Shown: positions 38,100 through 46,729 of the stretch, one piece after another
How positions within the stretch are numbered: position 1 is the first letter of the stretch
Layout: the number at the start of each line of letters is the position of its first letter
Assembly: GCA_963781155.1 (NCBI GenBank)
Contig: CAWAEC010000016.1
Location: 558,001-622,000, forward strand
Direction of reading: 5' to 3'
Length of the DNA: 64,000 bases
Source: PALSA-693 sp963781155
GTDB lineage: Bacteria > Actinomycetota > Acidimicrobiia > Acidimicrobiales > Palsa-688
Notes under the pieces: model-generated
The model's input: the letters and a program-made list of their open reading frames with translations, nothing else
Databases searched by the model: none
What the model was told of the DNA's origin: nothing
Program-made: the position numbers and the translations under genes

Positions 38100-38324
38100 A
38101 TGACCGACGCTCGAGTACCCCCGGGGCCATCCTGGAGATATCAGTTCACGGCAGACGACGGAACGGAGATCGCGTCCGACAGCTTCGCCGATGACGAGGC
38201 GGCGGAGACCTGGGCTCGGGAGCGCTCGAAGACGGACGACATCACCATCGTGATCCGGCGGCACAGCGCCCACGTGGACGCGTGGGAGTACGTCACCGAG
38301 GTCGACGAGCGATCGGCGATCTGA
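38100..38324 (+). CDS. Small hypothetical protein
   Basis: Protein of 74 aa, acidic, with alternating strand and helix pattern (WRYQFTADDGTEIASDSF; ADDEAAETWARERSK; ITIVIRRHSAHVDAWEYV). Short proteins of this design are common in actinobacteria, and codon use fits the surroundings. No function is known. No good ribosome site precedes the ATG. Confidence 0.5.
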   Translation: MTDARVPPGPSWRYQFTADDGTEIASDSFADDEAAETWARERSKTDDITIVIRRHSAHVDAWEYVTEVDERSAI

Positions 38325-38648
38325 CCATCGTGCCAGCGACCAGAGCCGTTGGCCCCGCCATTCGCATCGTCGACGAAGGGCGGGTGCCCGATCGCCCACC
38401 TGGGCGTGATCCTGGTCGGGCTCGGAGTTCAGACACGCGTGTCCAGTTCAGGGCTTTCGTCTCGAGTATCGCGCTCAGCGCCGCGACCTAATTGGCGATC
38501 TCGGGCGCCTTCCCGCAGGGCGTAGCTGGATACTGACGGCGCAGAACATGCGGGACTGCCCCGTACTGCTGGATCCTCCGGCCTCGGTTCTAGCGCCCCG
38601 CTAGTTTCGGCTTGATTTCGGAACCAACCCGCTGGTAGGCAGAACGCT
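38325..38648. other. Gene-free stretch
   Basis: About 320 bases with no recognisable gene, RNA or terminator. Confidence 0.35.
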
Positions 38649-39119
38649 ATGGGTGTCAACTCGGTCTCGGTGGAAGGTCCGGTGGGAGGTCCGCCCGCGG
38701 ACGTCTACCGATACATCGCCGACATGAGAAACCACCATCCTCACTTCCTTCCCCCGGCGTTCTCGAACTTCCAGGTCGTATCGGGAGGTGTGGGCGCTGG
38801 GACCGTCTCTACGTTCAGGTTCACCGCCGGCGGCAGAACTCGGGACTTTCGGATGACGGCGACCGAACCTGAACCGGGGCGTCGTCTCGTCGAGACCGAT
38901 GCGAACTCCAGCTCGGTCACTACGTTTATGGTCGACCCTGCCGCTGGCGGCACGTCCAAAGTCACTATCGGCACCGAGTGGCAAGGCGCCAGCGGCATCG
39001 GCGGGTTCTTCGAGCGGATGTTCGCGCCTCGGGTAATGCGGTCGATCTACGCCGACGAGCTTCGACGGCTGGACGTCTATGCCCGGGAGCAGGCTGGCTT
39101 ACCGGGGGGCTCTCAGTAG
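38649..39119 (+). CDS. SRPBCC family protein (polyketide cyclase/dehydrase-like)
   Basis: Helix-grip fold protein of the SRPBCC superfamily, 156 aa. It shows the usual order: first strand and helix (VEGPVGGPPADVYRYIADM), central strands (GTVSTFRFTAGG; FRMTATEPEPGRRLVETD), strand TKV-like segment (TSKVTIGTEWQG), and a long C-terminal helix (RVMRSIYADELRRLDVYA). Such proteins bind hydrophobic ligands in a deep cavity; some are cyclases, others only carriers. The ligand is unknown. Complete in length. Confidence 0.85.
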   Translation: MGVNSVSVEGPVGGPPADVYRYIADMRNHHPHFLPPAFSNFQVVSGGVGAGTVSTFRFTAGGRTRDFRMTATEPEPGRRLVETDANSSSVTTFMVDPAAGGTSKVTIGTEWQGASGIGGFFERMFAPRVMRSIYADELRRLDVYAREQAGLPGGSQ

Positions 39120-39148
39120 ATATCGAAGGCGCATCGTCGGCATCGCGC

Positions 39149-39470
39149 TCAACCCCGAACCCGCGTGGATTGGCCATCGGTACCGAAGATCAACCGATAC
39201 CGCTCGGCGCTGGGGTTAGCGGTAAGGGTGAGGATCCAGTCTCGCGACGGAACAACAGCGTACCTCGGCAAGTCGAGGGCAGCGCTGATAAATGCGTTGC
39301 GCAGGGTATGCGGGCCGATCGGCTTACGCGATGCCCGCCAGGCGCGTGACACGGCGGACGATCCGGCTGGCACCGTGACGGTTGAGGCGCTGTTCGTCGC
39401 TGGTGATGAAGATCGGACCACTCGCGCGTTCTGCGATGGCCGGGTCGAAGCTCAAGGGTAGGGTGGCATT
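39149..39470 (-). pseudogene. Tyrosine recombinase (integrase) C-terminal remnant
   Basis: On the minus strand LPLSFDPAIAERASGPIF, then NRHGASRIVRRVTRLAGIA, and in another frame PIGPHTLRNAFISAALD are consecutive motifs of actinobacterial tyrosine recombinases (the GPHTLRHAF box holds catalytic His and Arg; here HTLRNAF). After AALD the similarity fades, although RDW and SAERYR echo the RDVQ and TMRYDR segments. The catalytic Tyr cannot be identified, the N-terminal two-thirds are absent, and there is a frameshift near 39350. Non-functional. Confidence 0.6.
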
Positions 39471-39471
39471 T

Positions 39472-39813
39472 GTGGGAACCAAGCAACCAGCCGGCACTCT
39501 CCTCGCTTCCGCGCTCGCTGTGGCCATTGTTCTCGCGATCGCGTTCCATCCAGACTTCTTCGCCTATGTCGTCATCATCGTTATCGGTGGTTCTGTGGCT
39601 TTTCTCGATCGCGCGTCGAGCGGACACGTGCCTGGTTCGCGGCCCACAGTGACAAAGACCCCGATCTCTCCGAGACTTCCGTTTCGGGTTTTCCCAGTAG
39701 CTATTCAGGCGCTCGCCTTCGTGCTCGGCCGTGCCAGAGGGCGGCCGCTGGCTCACTCAGGTCGGAGTCGTCCGGGCAGCACCTGCCGCACCACTCGCGC
39801 GCTGGACAATTGA
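39472..39813 (+). CDS. Small membrane protein, uncertain
   Basis: GTG at 39472 opens 113 aa with two adjoining hydrophobic segments (LLASALAVAIVLAIAF and YVVIIVIGGSVAFLD). The second half is basic and not conserved, so a frameshift may separate it from the following frame (39731-40006). No known family. It overlaps the edge of the integrase remnant on the opposite strand. Confidence 0.4.
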   Translation: MGTKQPAGTLLASALAVAIVLAIAFHPDFFAYVVIIVIGGSVAFLDRASSGHVPGSRPTVTKTPISPRLPFRVFPVAIQALAFVLGRARGRPLAHSGRSRPGSTCRTTRALDN

Positions 39814-40006
39814 AGTGACCGGGACCGACGAGGCCATTCTCGATCTCGTACGGATCGACTATTCCGGTGGGAGTCCCCTGGTCATCGAGAGCAATTCCGG
39901 GCCCGGTCTCGCCGAGGAGCAGCTCGTCTCCTGCCTGCGCGCCTCGCTTTCGTCTCCCCCGGATGCGTGCTCGTCGTGGCCCTTTGCTCGAGGGCCGCGG
40001 GGATAG
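39731..40006 (+). CDS. Hypothetical ORF before the Liv permease fusion
   Basis: Unrecognised 91-aa frame with GTG start overlapping the previous one. The central part (WTIEVTGTDEAILDLVRID; GGSPLVIESNSG) has a coding-like pattern but belongs to no family I know. It ends 9 bases before the permease gene. It may be the continuation of the upstream frame after an indel. Confidence 0.3.
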   Translation: MPEGGRWLTQVGVVRAAPAAPLARWTIEVTGTDEAILDLVRIDYSGGSPLVIESNSGPGLAEEQLVSCLRASLSSPPDACSSWPFARGPRG

Positions 40007-40015
40007 CGCCAACAG

Positions 40016-41995
40016 ATGCTCCAGTACGTGATCGCAGGGTTGGTGCTGGGCGGGATCTATGCGATTGCCGCTGCCGGCCTGGTTGTGACCTATCAGTCGA
40101 CGGGCATCCTGAACTTTGCATTCGGCGCGATCGCGTACTTCATCGCGCGCCTCTACTACTTCTTGAACAGCCAGCATCACTGGTCGATCCTGCCGGCCGG
40201 TGTGTTCTCGATACTGGTGGTGGGACCGGTGCTCGGGGTGCTGCTTTACTTCGCGCTGTTCCAATTCCTGCGATTGTCGTCGACGCTGGTGAAGATCGTG
40301 GCCACGCTGGGACTGTCGGTGGTGTTCCCGGCGCTGGCCACGGCGTTCTTCGGAAACGTCGACATCATCGAGGCTCCCGGTCTCGCTCCCCAGCCGGTGA
40401 AGGTGTACAAGGTTGACGGGGTCCCCGTGACCGCGGACCAGCTCATCGTGTACGCGAGCGTGGCGTTGATCTTGGTCGTGGGGGCGCTGGTCCTGCGATA
40501 TTCAGATATCGGCCTGAGGGTGCGGGCGATGGTGGACTCGCCGGCGATGACGGCTCTGTCCGGATCCAACACGGTTTCGGTATCGGTGGGAGTGTGGGCG
40601 GTGAGCGTGACGCTGGCGGGGTTGGCGGGGATCCTGGCTGCACCGATCGTCGGCCTCGATCCCGGCACCGACACTCTGTTGATGGCGGCAGCGTTCGCCG
40701 CGGTGATCGCCGCACAGCTGCGCAGCCTCCCGGTAGCCGTGTCCGCAGGCCTCCTCCTGGGCATTATCGGTGGCCTGGTCGTCAAATACCTGCCGCCCAC
40801 GAGCTCGCTCACCGCTGCCATCATCCCGAGCCTCCCGTTCGTCATCACGGTCGTCTGCCTGGCGTACCAGTTGATCCGCCGAGGGCGTATCAACGACGCC
40901 GCAGGTATCGGTGGGCCCTTGGATCGAGCGATCGCCGTCATCCGGGGGACGCCGGGGGGGGACCCGGCAAGGCCGACCTCGAGGTCCCTGGGTTACACGC
41001 CGTCAATCGTTGGGGTGGCCGTCGTCGCCGTGCTGCCGCCCATCCTGAGCGTGTACTGGGTTTCACAGTTGACGCTCGGGGTGGTGTACGCGGTCGTCCT
41101 GCTGTCGTACAGTCTGGTCGTTGGCGAGGGCGGCATGGTCTGGCTGTGCATGGTTACCTTCGCAGGTGTGGGCGCCATCACCGCAGCGCAGCTCGCCACC
41201 AACCTCCACTGGCCGGTAGTGCTGGCCGTGCTGGCGGGAGGCCTCTTAGCCCTGGTGATCGGGGCGGCGATCGGTCTGCTGACGATCCGTTTGGGAGACC
41301 TGTATGTCGCACTGGTCACATTGACCTTCGGGCTGCTGATGGACAGCCTCGTCTTCAGCCGCAGCGTCTTCCTCCGCGGTGGCCTGGGTGTGACCCTCAA
41401 TCCCCCCAGATTCGTACACACCGGCACGGCCTTCTGCTATTTCGCGCTGATCGTGTTTTGCATCCTTGCGGCGTTCATCGTCAACGTTCGCCGGTCCACG
41501 ACCGGGTGGGCCCTCACGGCCGTTCGGGCGAGCGATCCGGCGTCGAAGACGTTGGGCATCAGCATTCTTCAGATGAAGGTTCTGGTCGCCGCGCTCGGAG
41601 CGTTCGTGGCCGGTGTGGGGGGCAGCCTGCTCGCCATGCAGGATCAGGCCACCGCGCTGCCGGCCAACTACGCCACACTGCTCGGCGTCGTATGGCTGGC
41701 CGTGTTGGTCACCGCAGGCATCCGGTCCAACTTCGCGGCGTTGGCGGCGGGTCTGTTCTTCACAGTCTTCCCCGCCCTGATCGAAACCTACTCGCGCTTG
41801 GCGATACTCGGAAGCCTTCCGCTGGTAGTTTTCGGCCTTGGGGCCATCGCGCTGGCGCGCAATCCCGACGGGATATTCGCCGTGCAGGCACGCCAGCTCA
41901 GATGGATCCTGAGGCGGAGGGAAGGCAGAGGGTCCTTAGGGGCTTCGACGGTCGAAGCCTCCAGCGAGATGGGCGCTGGAACGATTGGCCGCTGA
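40016..41995 (+). CDS. LivH-LivM fusion: branched-chain amino-acid-type ABC permease
   Basis: Fusion of both permeases of a branched-chain amino acid (HAAT) ABC importer, 659 aa. The LivH half is about 1-290 (LVLGGIYAIAAAGLVVTYQS; GILNFAFGAIAYF; VRAMVDSPAMTALSGSNT). The LivM half is about 320-625 (YSLVVGEGGMVWLCMVTFAG; WALTAVRASDPASKTLGIS, the EAA-like loop). Each half should have 8 or so helices. Gene fusions of LivH and LivM occur in actinobacteria. The usual partners (LivG, LivF and the binding protein LivK) are missing on both sides, so the importer must use distant ATPases or is orphaned. Confidence 0.88.
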   Translation: MLQYVIAGLVLGGIYAIAAAGLVVTYQSTGILNFAFGAIAYFIARLYYFLNSQHHWSILPAGVFSILVVGPVLGVLLYFALFQFLRLSSTLVKIVATLGLSVVFPALATAFFGNVDIIEAPGLAPQPVKVYKVDGVPVTADQLIVYASVALILVVGALVLRYSDIGLRVRAMVDSPAMTALSGSNTVSVSVGVWAVSVTLAGLAGILAAPIVGLDPGTDTLLMAAAFAAVIAAQLRSLPVAVSAGLLLGIIGGLVVKYLPPTSSLTAAIIPSLPFVITVVCLAYQLIRRGRINDAAGIGGPLDRAIAVIRGTPGGDPARPTSRSLGYTPSIVGVAVVAVLPPILSVYWVSQLTLGVVYAVVLLSYSLVVGEGGMVWLCMVTFAGVGAITAAQLATNLHWPVVLAVLAGGLLALVIGAAIGLLTIRLGDLYVALVTLTFGLLMDSLVFSRSVFLRGGLGVTLNPPRFVHTGTAFCYFALIVFCILAAFIVNVRRSTTGWALTAVRASDPASKTLGISILQMKVLVAALGAFVAGVGGSLLAMQDQATALPANYATLLGVVWLAVLVTAGIRSNFAALAAGLFFTVFPALIETYSRLAILGSLPLVVFGLGAIALARNPDGIFAVQARQLRWILRRREGRGSLGASTVEASSEMGAGTIGR

Positions 41996-42526
41996 ATCTG
42001 CGTGATCACCGATCGCGAGATCCCCTTATCGCCAAAAGAGCCGGTCCTCGAAGACGTTTACAGTGCATATGTTTTGCCCTACCTTCACGGCCGTGGGCAG
42101 CGCCACCGATGCCGAGATCGCGTCTCGGCTGTCAGCCCCAACGCTGTGGATTACCACCTGTGAAAGGTGTACCGAAAGCTCGGCATCACCTCGCGCCGCC
42201 GCCTTGCCGGCACCCTCACCGCCAGCGCCCTATAAGCAACAAACCCAGTTCCAGGCTCGGACGCGGCAGCAAGCCAACCCCGCGTCGGCCCCGAACCGCT
42301 CGACGTCCGGCCACGAGCAGCAAAGACCACACGTGACGCGGGACTCGGTGTTCAGGGGCACTTTGCCCTAGTTATGGCTCCGAGCACATGAGGACGGTGA
42401 TGTGGTACTTGAGGAGAGCCAGGATTAGGCCCTCATTTAAGACACCGGAGGCGTCGGAGCCGCCCGCGTGTTCGCGGACGCTTACGTTCGTCTTCTGTCG
42501 CGTTGGGCACGGTCTCGATGAGGGCC
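41996..42526. other. Gene-poor region with a LuxR stub
   Basis: About 530 bases; the only recognisable content is the LuxR helix-turn-helix remnant at 42087-42235. Confidence 0.4.
42087..42235 (+). pseudogene. Remnant of a LuxR-type HTH domain
   Basis: In one frame TAVGSATDAEIASRL and in a second frame SPNAVDYHL, a TGA, and KVYRKLGITSRRRLAGTL. Put together these are the end of a LuxR (LAL/NarL-type) DNA-binding domain, where the TGA replaces an expected CGA (Arg) in HLRKVYRKLG. A frameshift after ASRL and a nonsense codon, with nothing of the sensor domain upstream, show that it is a dead fragment. Confidence 0.65.
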
Positions 42527-43432
42527 CTACACGCGGGCGCCGCCCGAATAGGGCGTCATGTCCATGCTCGGGTACCGACACTGCACGTCGGCGAGCGTCT
42601 GGTCGTTCCAGTAGGGGTCGCCGACGGCGGGGAAGCCGAACAGCTCCCGCTCACGGGGTGTCGCCCGCTCGATCATCTCCGTCCAGTGAGGGCCGAGCGA
42701 GTACATCGGCCATCCCATCCTTCCGGTCCAGCGCGGTCCCCAGACCTCGTAGTCGGCGAGCAGCACGAACCGGGCTCGTCGTTCGCCGGTGATCTGCGAG
42801 CCGCGATGGACAACGTCGGTGCGGTACGTGAATAGGGTGCCGGCCGGGCCGGTCACGCTCATCTCGGACTCGGCGAACGTGCCGCACTCGGCACCCGTGC
42901 CCCCAGCAAAGTCCTCGTCACCGCCCGTCGGCCAATAGGGACGCGTCCCGCTGGCCTCGAGCGGTACAACCTTGGTGGGCCCGTCATCCTCGTCGACGTC
43001 TGACAGCAACACGTACGACGTCATCTGCCGGCCGGGGTCGAGGCGGTTGGGCACCACGATTGTGTGGTTGACGAAGTCGCGGTGGTGCACCTGGTCGTAG
43101 TCGATGGCGCCGGCGTACTTGGCCCACAGGATGGCGTTGTAGAGGTGAAGGTCGGCTGATCCGAGGAACCGCTCGGCCAGGTCCACGAGGTCGGGGTGAA
43201 AAGCCAGCCGGTTGAGGTTCCACGACCGCCACGGCGCCAGGCGCTCCCCTTCGAATTGGCTCCGCGTGTACTCCTGGTGAACCGAGGGGTCGGCGAAGTA
43301 CTCCTCCGCTCGGGGGTAGTACAGCCACAGGGCCTCTTGGGCCGCCTTCAGCTCATCCGGGCTGAGGAAACCCGGGACGATGGTGAAGCCCCGTTCACGC
43401 AGCTCGTTGAGATTGCGGTCCGATACTTTCAC
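42527..43432 (-). CDS. Phytanoyl-CoA dioxygenase family protein
   Basis: Non-haem Fe(II)/2-oxoglutarate-dependent oxygenase of the PhyH family, 301 aa. The metal motif is HHRDFVNHT near 120 (His-x-Asp), the distal His is in DVVHRGSQITGERRAR near 210, followed by the 2-oxoglutarate Arg. The N-terminus (LRERGFTIVPGFLSPDEL) is typical. The C-terminal 60 residues form a lid (MYSLGPHWTEMIERATPRE). It hydroxylates an unknown small molecule. It is monocistronic. It is complete, unlike the PhyH remnant at 9.7 kb, which belongs to a different subgroup. Confidence 0.88.
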   Translation of the reverse strand: MKVSDRNLNELRERGFTIVPGFLSPDELKAAQEALWLYYPRAEEYFADPSVHQEYTRSQFEGERLAPWRSWNLNRLAFHPDLVDLAERFLGSADLHLYNAILWAKYAGAIDYDQVHHRDFVNHTIVVPNRLDPGRQMTSYVLLSDVDEDDGPTKVVPLEASGTRPYWPTGGDEDFAGGTGAECGTFAESEMSVTGPAGTLFTYRTDVVHRGSQITGERRARFVLLADYEVWGPRWTGRMGWPMYSLGPHWTEMIERATPRERELFGFPAVGDPYWNDQTLADVQCRYPSMDMTPYSGGARV

Positions 43433-43789
43433 GGCCGAGAGGCTAAATCAGACGCTCGACCTGGACCGGTGCTTTTGAGCCGGTCGTCCTCAACGTGGGC
43501 GAGGGCGGGGGCCGCCTCGACGATCTGCCCGGAGGGGCCAGCACTGATCGGTGTCGCATGGCGCACTGCCTGGTCGCAGGTCGGCAGGTGCCCGCCAACG
43601 CCGGCTCAGGGCGTGCTATCCACGGGGGTCGGAACAGCGGGTACTTCCACATCACGCAGCGATCTGGACTGCCGCGCTCGACCGGCGAGCGCCGAAAATC
43701 CCGTGTCAGGATTCTGGCTCCGCTGCGTGCAGCCACGGAGAGTAGTATCCGTTCGCCGACTCCATTGCTGCCATCGGCGTGCCTGGGCG
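43433..43789. other. Gene-free stretch
   Basis: About 355 bases with no recognisable gene, RNA or regulatory structure. Confidence 0.35.
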
Positions 43790-44317
43790 TCAGGTGACAA
43801 CGACTGCGTAGCCGTCGATATCGGTCACCCGATCCGAGGCCGGGCGGGGTGAGAGATCATGGCCGAGCTCAAGGTATCGGACCTCGGAGATCCATTGATC
43901 GTGTTGGTACTCGTGGTTGATTAGAGCAACGAGGACGTGTTGCGCGACTACTCGAAGCTGATGGGGAGCACCTACCCGACTCTGGTTGATGTCGCGGATA
44001 CGGACCCGGACCCTCTGCACCACCGCGGCCCGAAAATCACAGATCCGGTCCAGGGCCGGCAGGTCGCCTCGGTCCGCTTCGGGGTTGGCGGAGTCCATCA
44101 TCAGCTCGAGCGCTGGGTCCGGGCTCGGCTCGGCGGCGATGAGATTGCGGACCATGAAGTGGGCCACTGCAGCCTGGTGGCCCAGATGCCACCCGATCGG
44201 GCTGAAATCGGAGCGCGGTCGCCAGCGAATTTCTTCGTCGGAAAGGTCCTGCCATAGCGTGTCGGTGTAGGCACGGGCCCGCTCGTACTCGTCCATCAAG
44301 TCATCGATATCGAACAT
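43790..44317 (-). CDS. DinB superfamily protein
   Basis: Four-helix-bundle protein of the DinB_2 group, 175 aa. The ATG at 44317 follows a GGAGGGAGA region; the frame is open further upstream but without similarity. Metal ligands are probably His in SPIGWHLGHQAAVAHFM (about 41-57) and the two His in INHEYQHDQWISEV (about 135-148). The pattern resembles the N-terminal domain of the ergothioneine enzyme EgtB and thiol S-transferases. It may conjugate or use low-molecular-weight thiols. Exact reaction unknown. Confidence 0.8.
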   Translation of the reverse strand: MFDIDDLMDEYERARAYTDTLWQDLSDEEIRWRPRSDFSPIGWHLGHQAAVAHFMVRNLIAAEPSPDPALELMMDSANPEADRGDLPALDRICDFRAAVVQRVRVRIRDINQSRVGAPHQLRVVAQHVLVALINHEYQHDQWISEVRYLELGHDLSPRPASDRVTDIDGYAVVVT

Positions 44318-44785
44318 GGTCCTGCTCGTCTCCCTCCGCTTCTGGTCGGTGTCGAGTTGGCCCGATGGGCCGGTACCACGAGGCTCGAGTTGCCCACGAT
44401 CCCGGTTCGTCTCACGCTCGCAAACGTGATCAGGAATCATGGGTACGTCGATAGTACGACACGACTGGACAGGGTCCGGCCTGCGTTGTCTACTGCCACT
44501 GCCGGAAGAGACCGGGGCATCGAGCGCCGATCGGCCGAATCCGCGGTGGCTGTCAGCGGGAGTGCAAATCGCTGAACAGGCGCGAGACGGATCACTCTGG
44601 CGTGGCGATCGACGGTCCGCGGCCAGCTGTAGCCTCTACTCCATCCCTGGACCGGTCGACGTGACAGTCACCGCGCCGTGACCCCGACCCTGACTGACCG
44701 ACAGTCCCCCGCTCGGGGTCCCCCAGCTGAGGAATGTGTGCGATGATAAAACACAAAACGCTACCGGTAAGTCCGGGAGGATCTC
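44318..44785. other. Gene-free stretch before the cargo-like gene
   Basis: About 470 bases without a recognisable gene. ATGATAAAAC near 44742 is an AT-rich patch that could be part of a promoter. GGGAGG at its end serves the next gene. Confidence 0.35.
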
Positions 44786-45785
44786 ATGCTCCTCGACCTG
44801 GAAAGAACCACACCGAAAGCGAGAAGTCGATCGGCTCGCCCGAGGCCAACACTGCGTCGGCAGCCACGTTCGAGCGAAAGCATCATCTTGGGCCTGCAGC
44901 GAAGCCTCGGCAACCGCGCAGTGCTGCCCTGTTGATCGGCTGGTCCACAATCCAGCGGGGCCGCAGCCCCAACCCGGCAAAATCGGAGGCCACCGGGCAG
45001 AACGTCACCGGAGGTGGGCAGACCGCGGAACACCACATCATTCCGCACAACGCTCTGGCCTCGTTCTGGGCCGCGGCCACGAAACTCGATGTTGACCTGA
45101 TCGGGCCATCCCGTCCTTCCTGCCCGAGTGGTCCACGGTCACCGCCCGATTTCTGACCTCGACCAAGGAGCTCGATCCCGACACCTTCGCTGATCCCGAT
45201 GTCCGTGCGGCGCTTGAACTCGGCGCCACGGGCGAGGGGCAGGATCCGGTCCCCGACGAATTAATGAGCGTGCTCTTCTCCGACCTCAAGGTCGCGGCTT
45301 TGGGGCAGAAGATGTCGCCGAAAGCCCGGAAGCTCAATAACCAGGTCAAAGGGTTGAAGGCCAACTGGGCCCATGCCAAGGCCGGCGGCAAGGACGAGGA
45401 CGTCGAAGAAGAGAGCGATCCCGGTGTGCAGCAGAACCTGGTGGGACCGTACTTCGAATGGATGCCAGGCAACCTGGTGGTAGGGCCAGAGGGCGCAGTC
45501 CGCAAGGCGGACCCCAAGGAGAAGTACGACGCCGAGGCGGCCACGGCCCTTACGAGCGCACACCGAGAAACGCTGGAGAACGCCTATGCGAAGATGAAGA
45601 TCGCCACTGGAACCGGTGCCAAGAAGGACCGAAAGCCCACTGCGGGCGAGGCCGCGGAACTCGTGAGGAACATCGCCACGCTGCCCAAGACCGTTCCGCC
45701 GATCTGGTATGGCCAAGGTGACGCACCGACGGCCCCGTACTGGAAGAACCCAGGCGAGGGATGGGAAATCGAGCCCCGACCCTAG
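44786..45785 (+). pseudogene. LQR-motif, HNH-like effector of injection-system cargo type (frameshifted)
   Basis: Starts at ATG 44786 with GGGAGG 5-6 bases before. The first 45 codons end in SIILGLQRSLGNRAV, the LQRxxGNxAV motif typical of proteins linked to extracellular contractile injection systems. That frame stops at 44935; the next frame continues LLIGWSTIQRG... and TAEHHIIPHNALASFW, an HHIIP motif as in HNH/AHH-type toxin nucleases. At about 45100 it shifts again (AIPSFLPEWSTVTARF) to the end at 45785, passing FEWMPGNLVVGPE, which also fits HNH-fold toxins. Two indels would restore about 332 aa. The effector assignment is inference from motifs; no injection-system structural gene is in the window. 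Confidence 0.6.
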
Positions 45786-46331
45786 TGCCGTTCGTCCGGG
45801 CAAGCGGTCGTAATTGAGCCCAGGACCTACGGCCTACTCCCCTAAGCCAACGAATGCGACTCGCCCTGCCCGCTGGTTTGCTCGGGTGATGAGAACCCCC
45901 TTGCCGTAATCATGGCCATGACGACATGGGGACCCCGGTGCCCGCCGGAGTCAGCACCACGACTAAGGCCCGTGATTTCGCTCGAGATCGAAACAGCGCC
46001 AACGCATCGAGAGGTCCTGGGGCTGGAAGGTTGACCATGCGAGGTACCACCAGATCCTTCGCCAAGGCTGGCCAGTAGGCCCTTCAGCGAGAAGCCACTG
46101 CCCGGCACGCACGTACCGGTCCTTCCGCCGGTGAACACTTCGTCCGGTGAAGCGTGCCCGGGCCCGTTTGAGCTGGCTCTTGCCGGGTAGTAGTGGGTTT
46201 CCGCTGGTGTCACAATGCCCCATCACGGTTGGGCGCGATGGCAGCCAGTGAGAGACCGACCTGGACCTGCCTCGTCCCAACGGACGGTCCAGGCGGTCGC
46301 CACCCGTCAGCGGCGGAGTACCCTCGCGAGC
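45786..46331. other. Gene-poor region with repeat copy 1
   Basis: About 545 bases without an intact gene. It contains one copy of a 93-base dispersed repeat (45848-45940). Confidence 0.4.
45848..45940 (+). repeat. Dispersed imperfect repeat, copy 1
   Basis: About 93 bases starting CAACGAATGCG and passing GCCCGCTGGT, CCCCTTGCCGTA and GGCCATGACGAC. The same order of motifs recurs at 58561-58655, in the same orientation, with about three-quarters identity by eye. Each copy lies in a non-coding gap next to an accessory gene. Confidence 0.55.
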
Positions 46332-46505
46332 GTGGGAGTCCTGATCCTCGTAGCCGGGTTCCTCTTCTGGGGAGGCTGGACGTTGATCCTCGACGGCTGG
46401 GTCCGGCACCGCCGTCGGCGCGACCTGTCAGAACGTCTCGTCCCGTACCGAAGCATCACGATCGCCGACGAAGCCGAGGAGTGGCTCAGGCGCCAACACC
46501 ACTAA
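46332..46505 (+). CDS. Small membrane protein
   Basis: GTG at 46332 opens 57 aa: one hydrophobic segment (VLILVAGFLFWGGWTLIL) and a basic-acidic tail (VRHRRRRDLSERLVPY; ADEAEEWLRRQ). The frame extends upstream to 46215 without pattern. Similar one-helix proteins with an HRRRRDL tail occur in actinobacteria. Function unknown. Confidence 0.45.
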   Translation: MGVLILVAGFLFWGGWTLILDGWVRHRRRRDLSERLVPYRSITIADEAEEWLRRQHH

Positions 46506-46729
46506 GAAATGCTCCGTCGCTCCGATCGCTATGCTCCCGCCTGCTCACTCGCCGGGCCCCTCTTGAAAAGATGCCGTCGTTGAGCTAGTGCCGCGGGTGA
46601 CTGACTGCGGTAGAACGTTCCAGGAAGCCTGCCTATGAACGGGACGTATTTGTAACCCCAATTCGGCGGTCTTCGACGTAGCCAACGAGGGCTTGGGGCC
46701 TTCCTGACGACGCGTTACCGCCCCCTCGC

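Noticed and set aside
40594..42336. A 580-codon open frame overlapping the Liv permease fusion
   Set aside because: It lies in another frame of a strongly conserved membrane protein gene and is Arg/Pro/Gly-rich with no family pattern.
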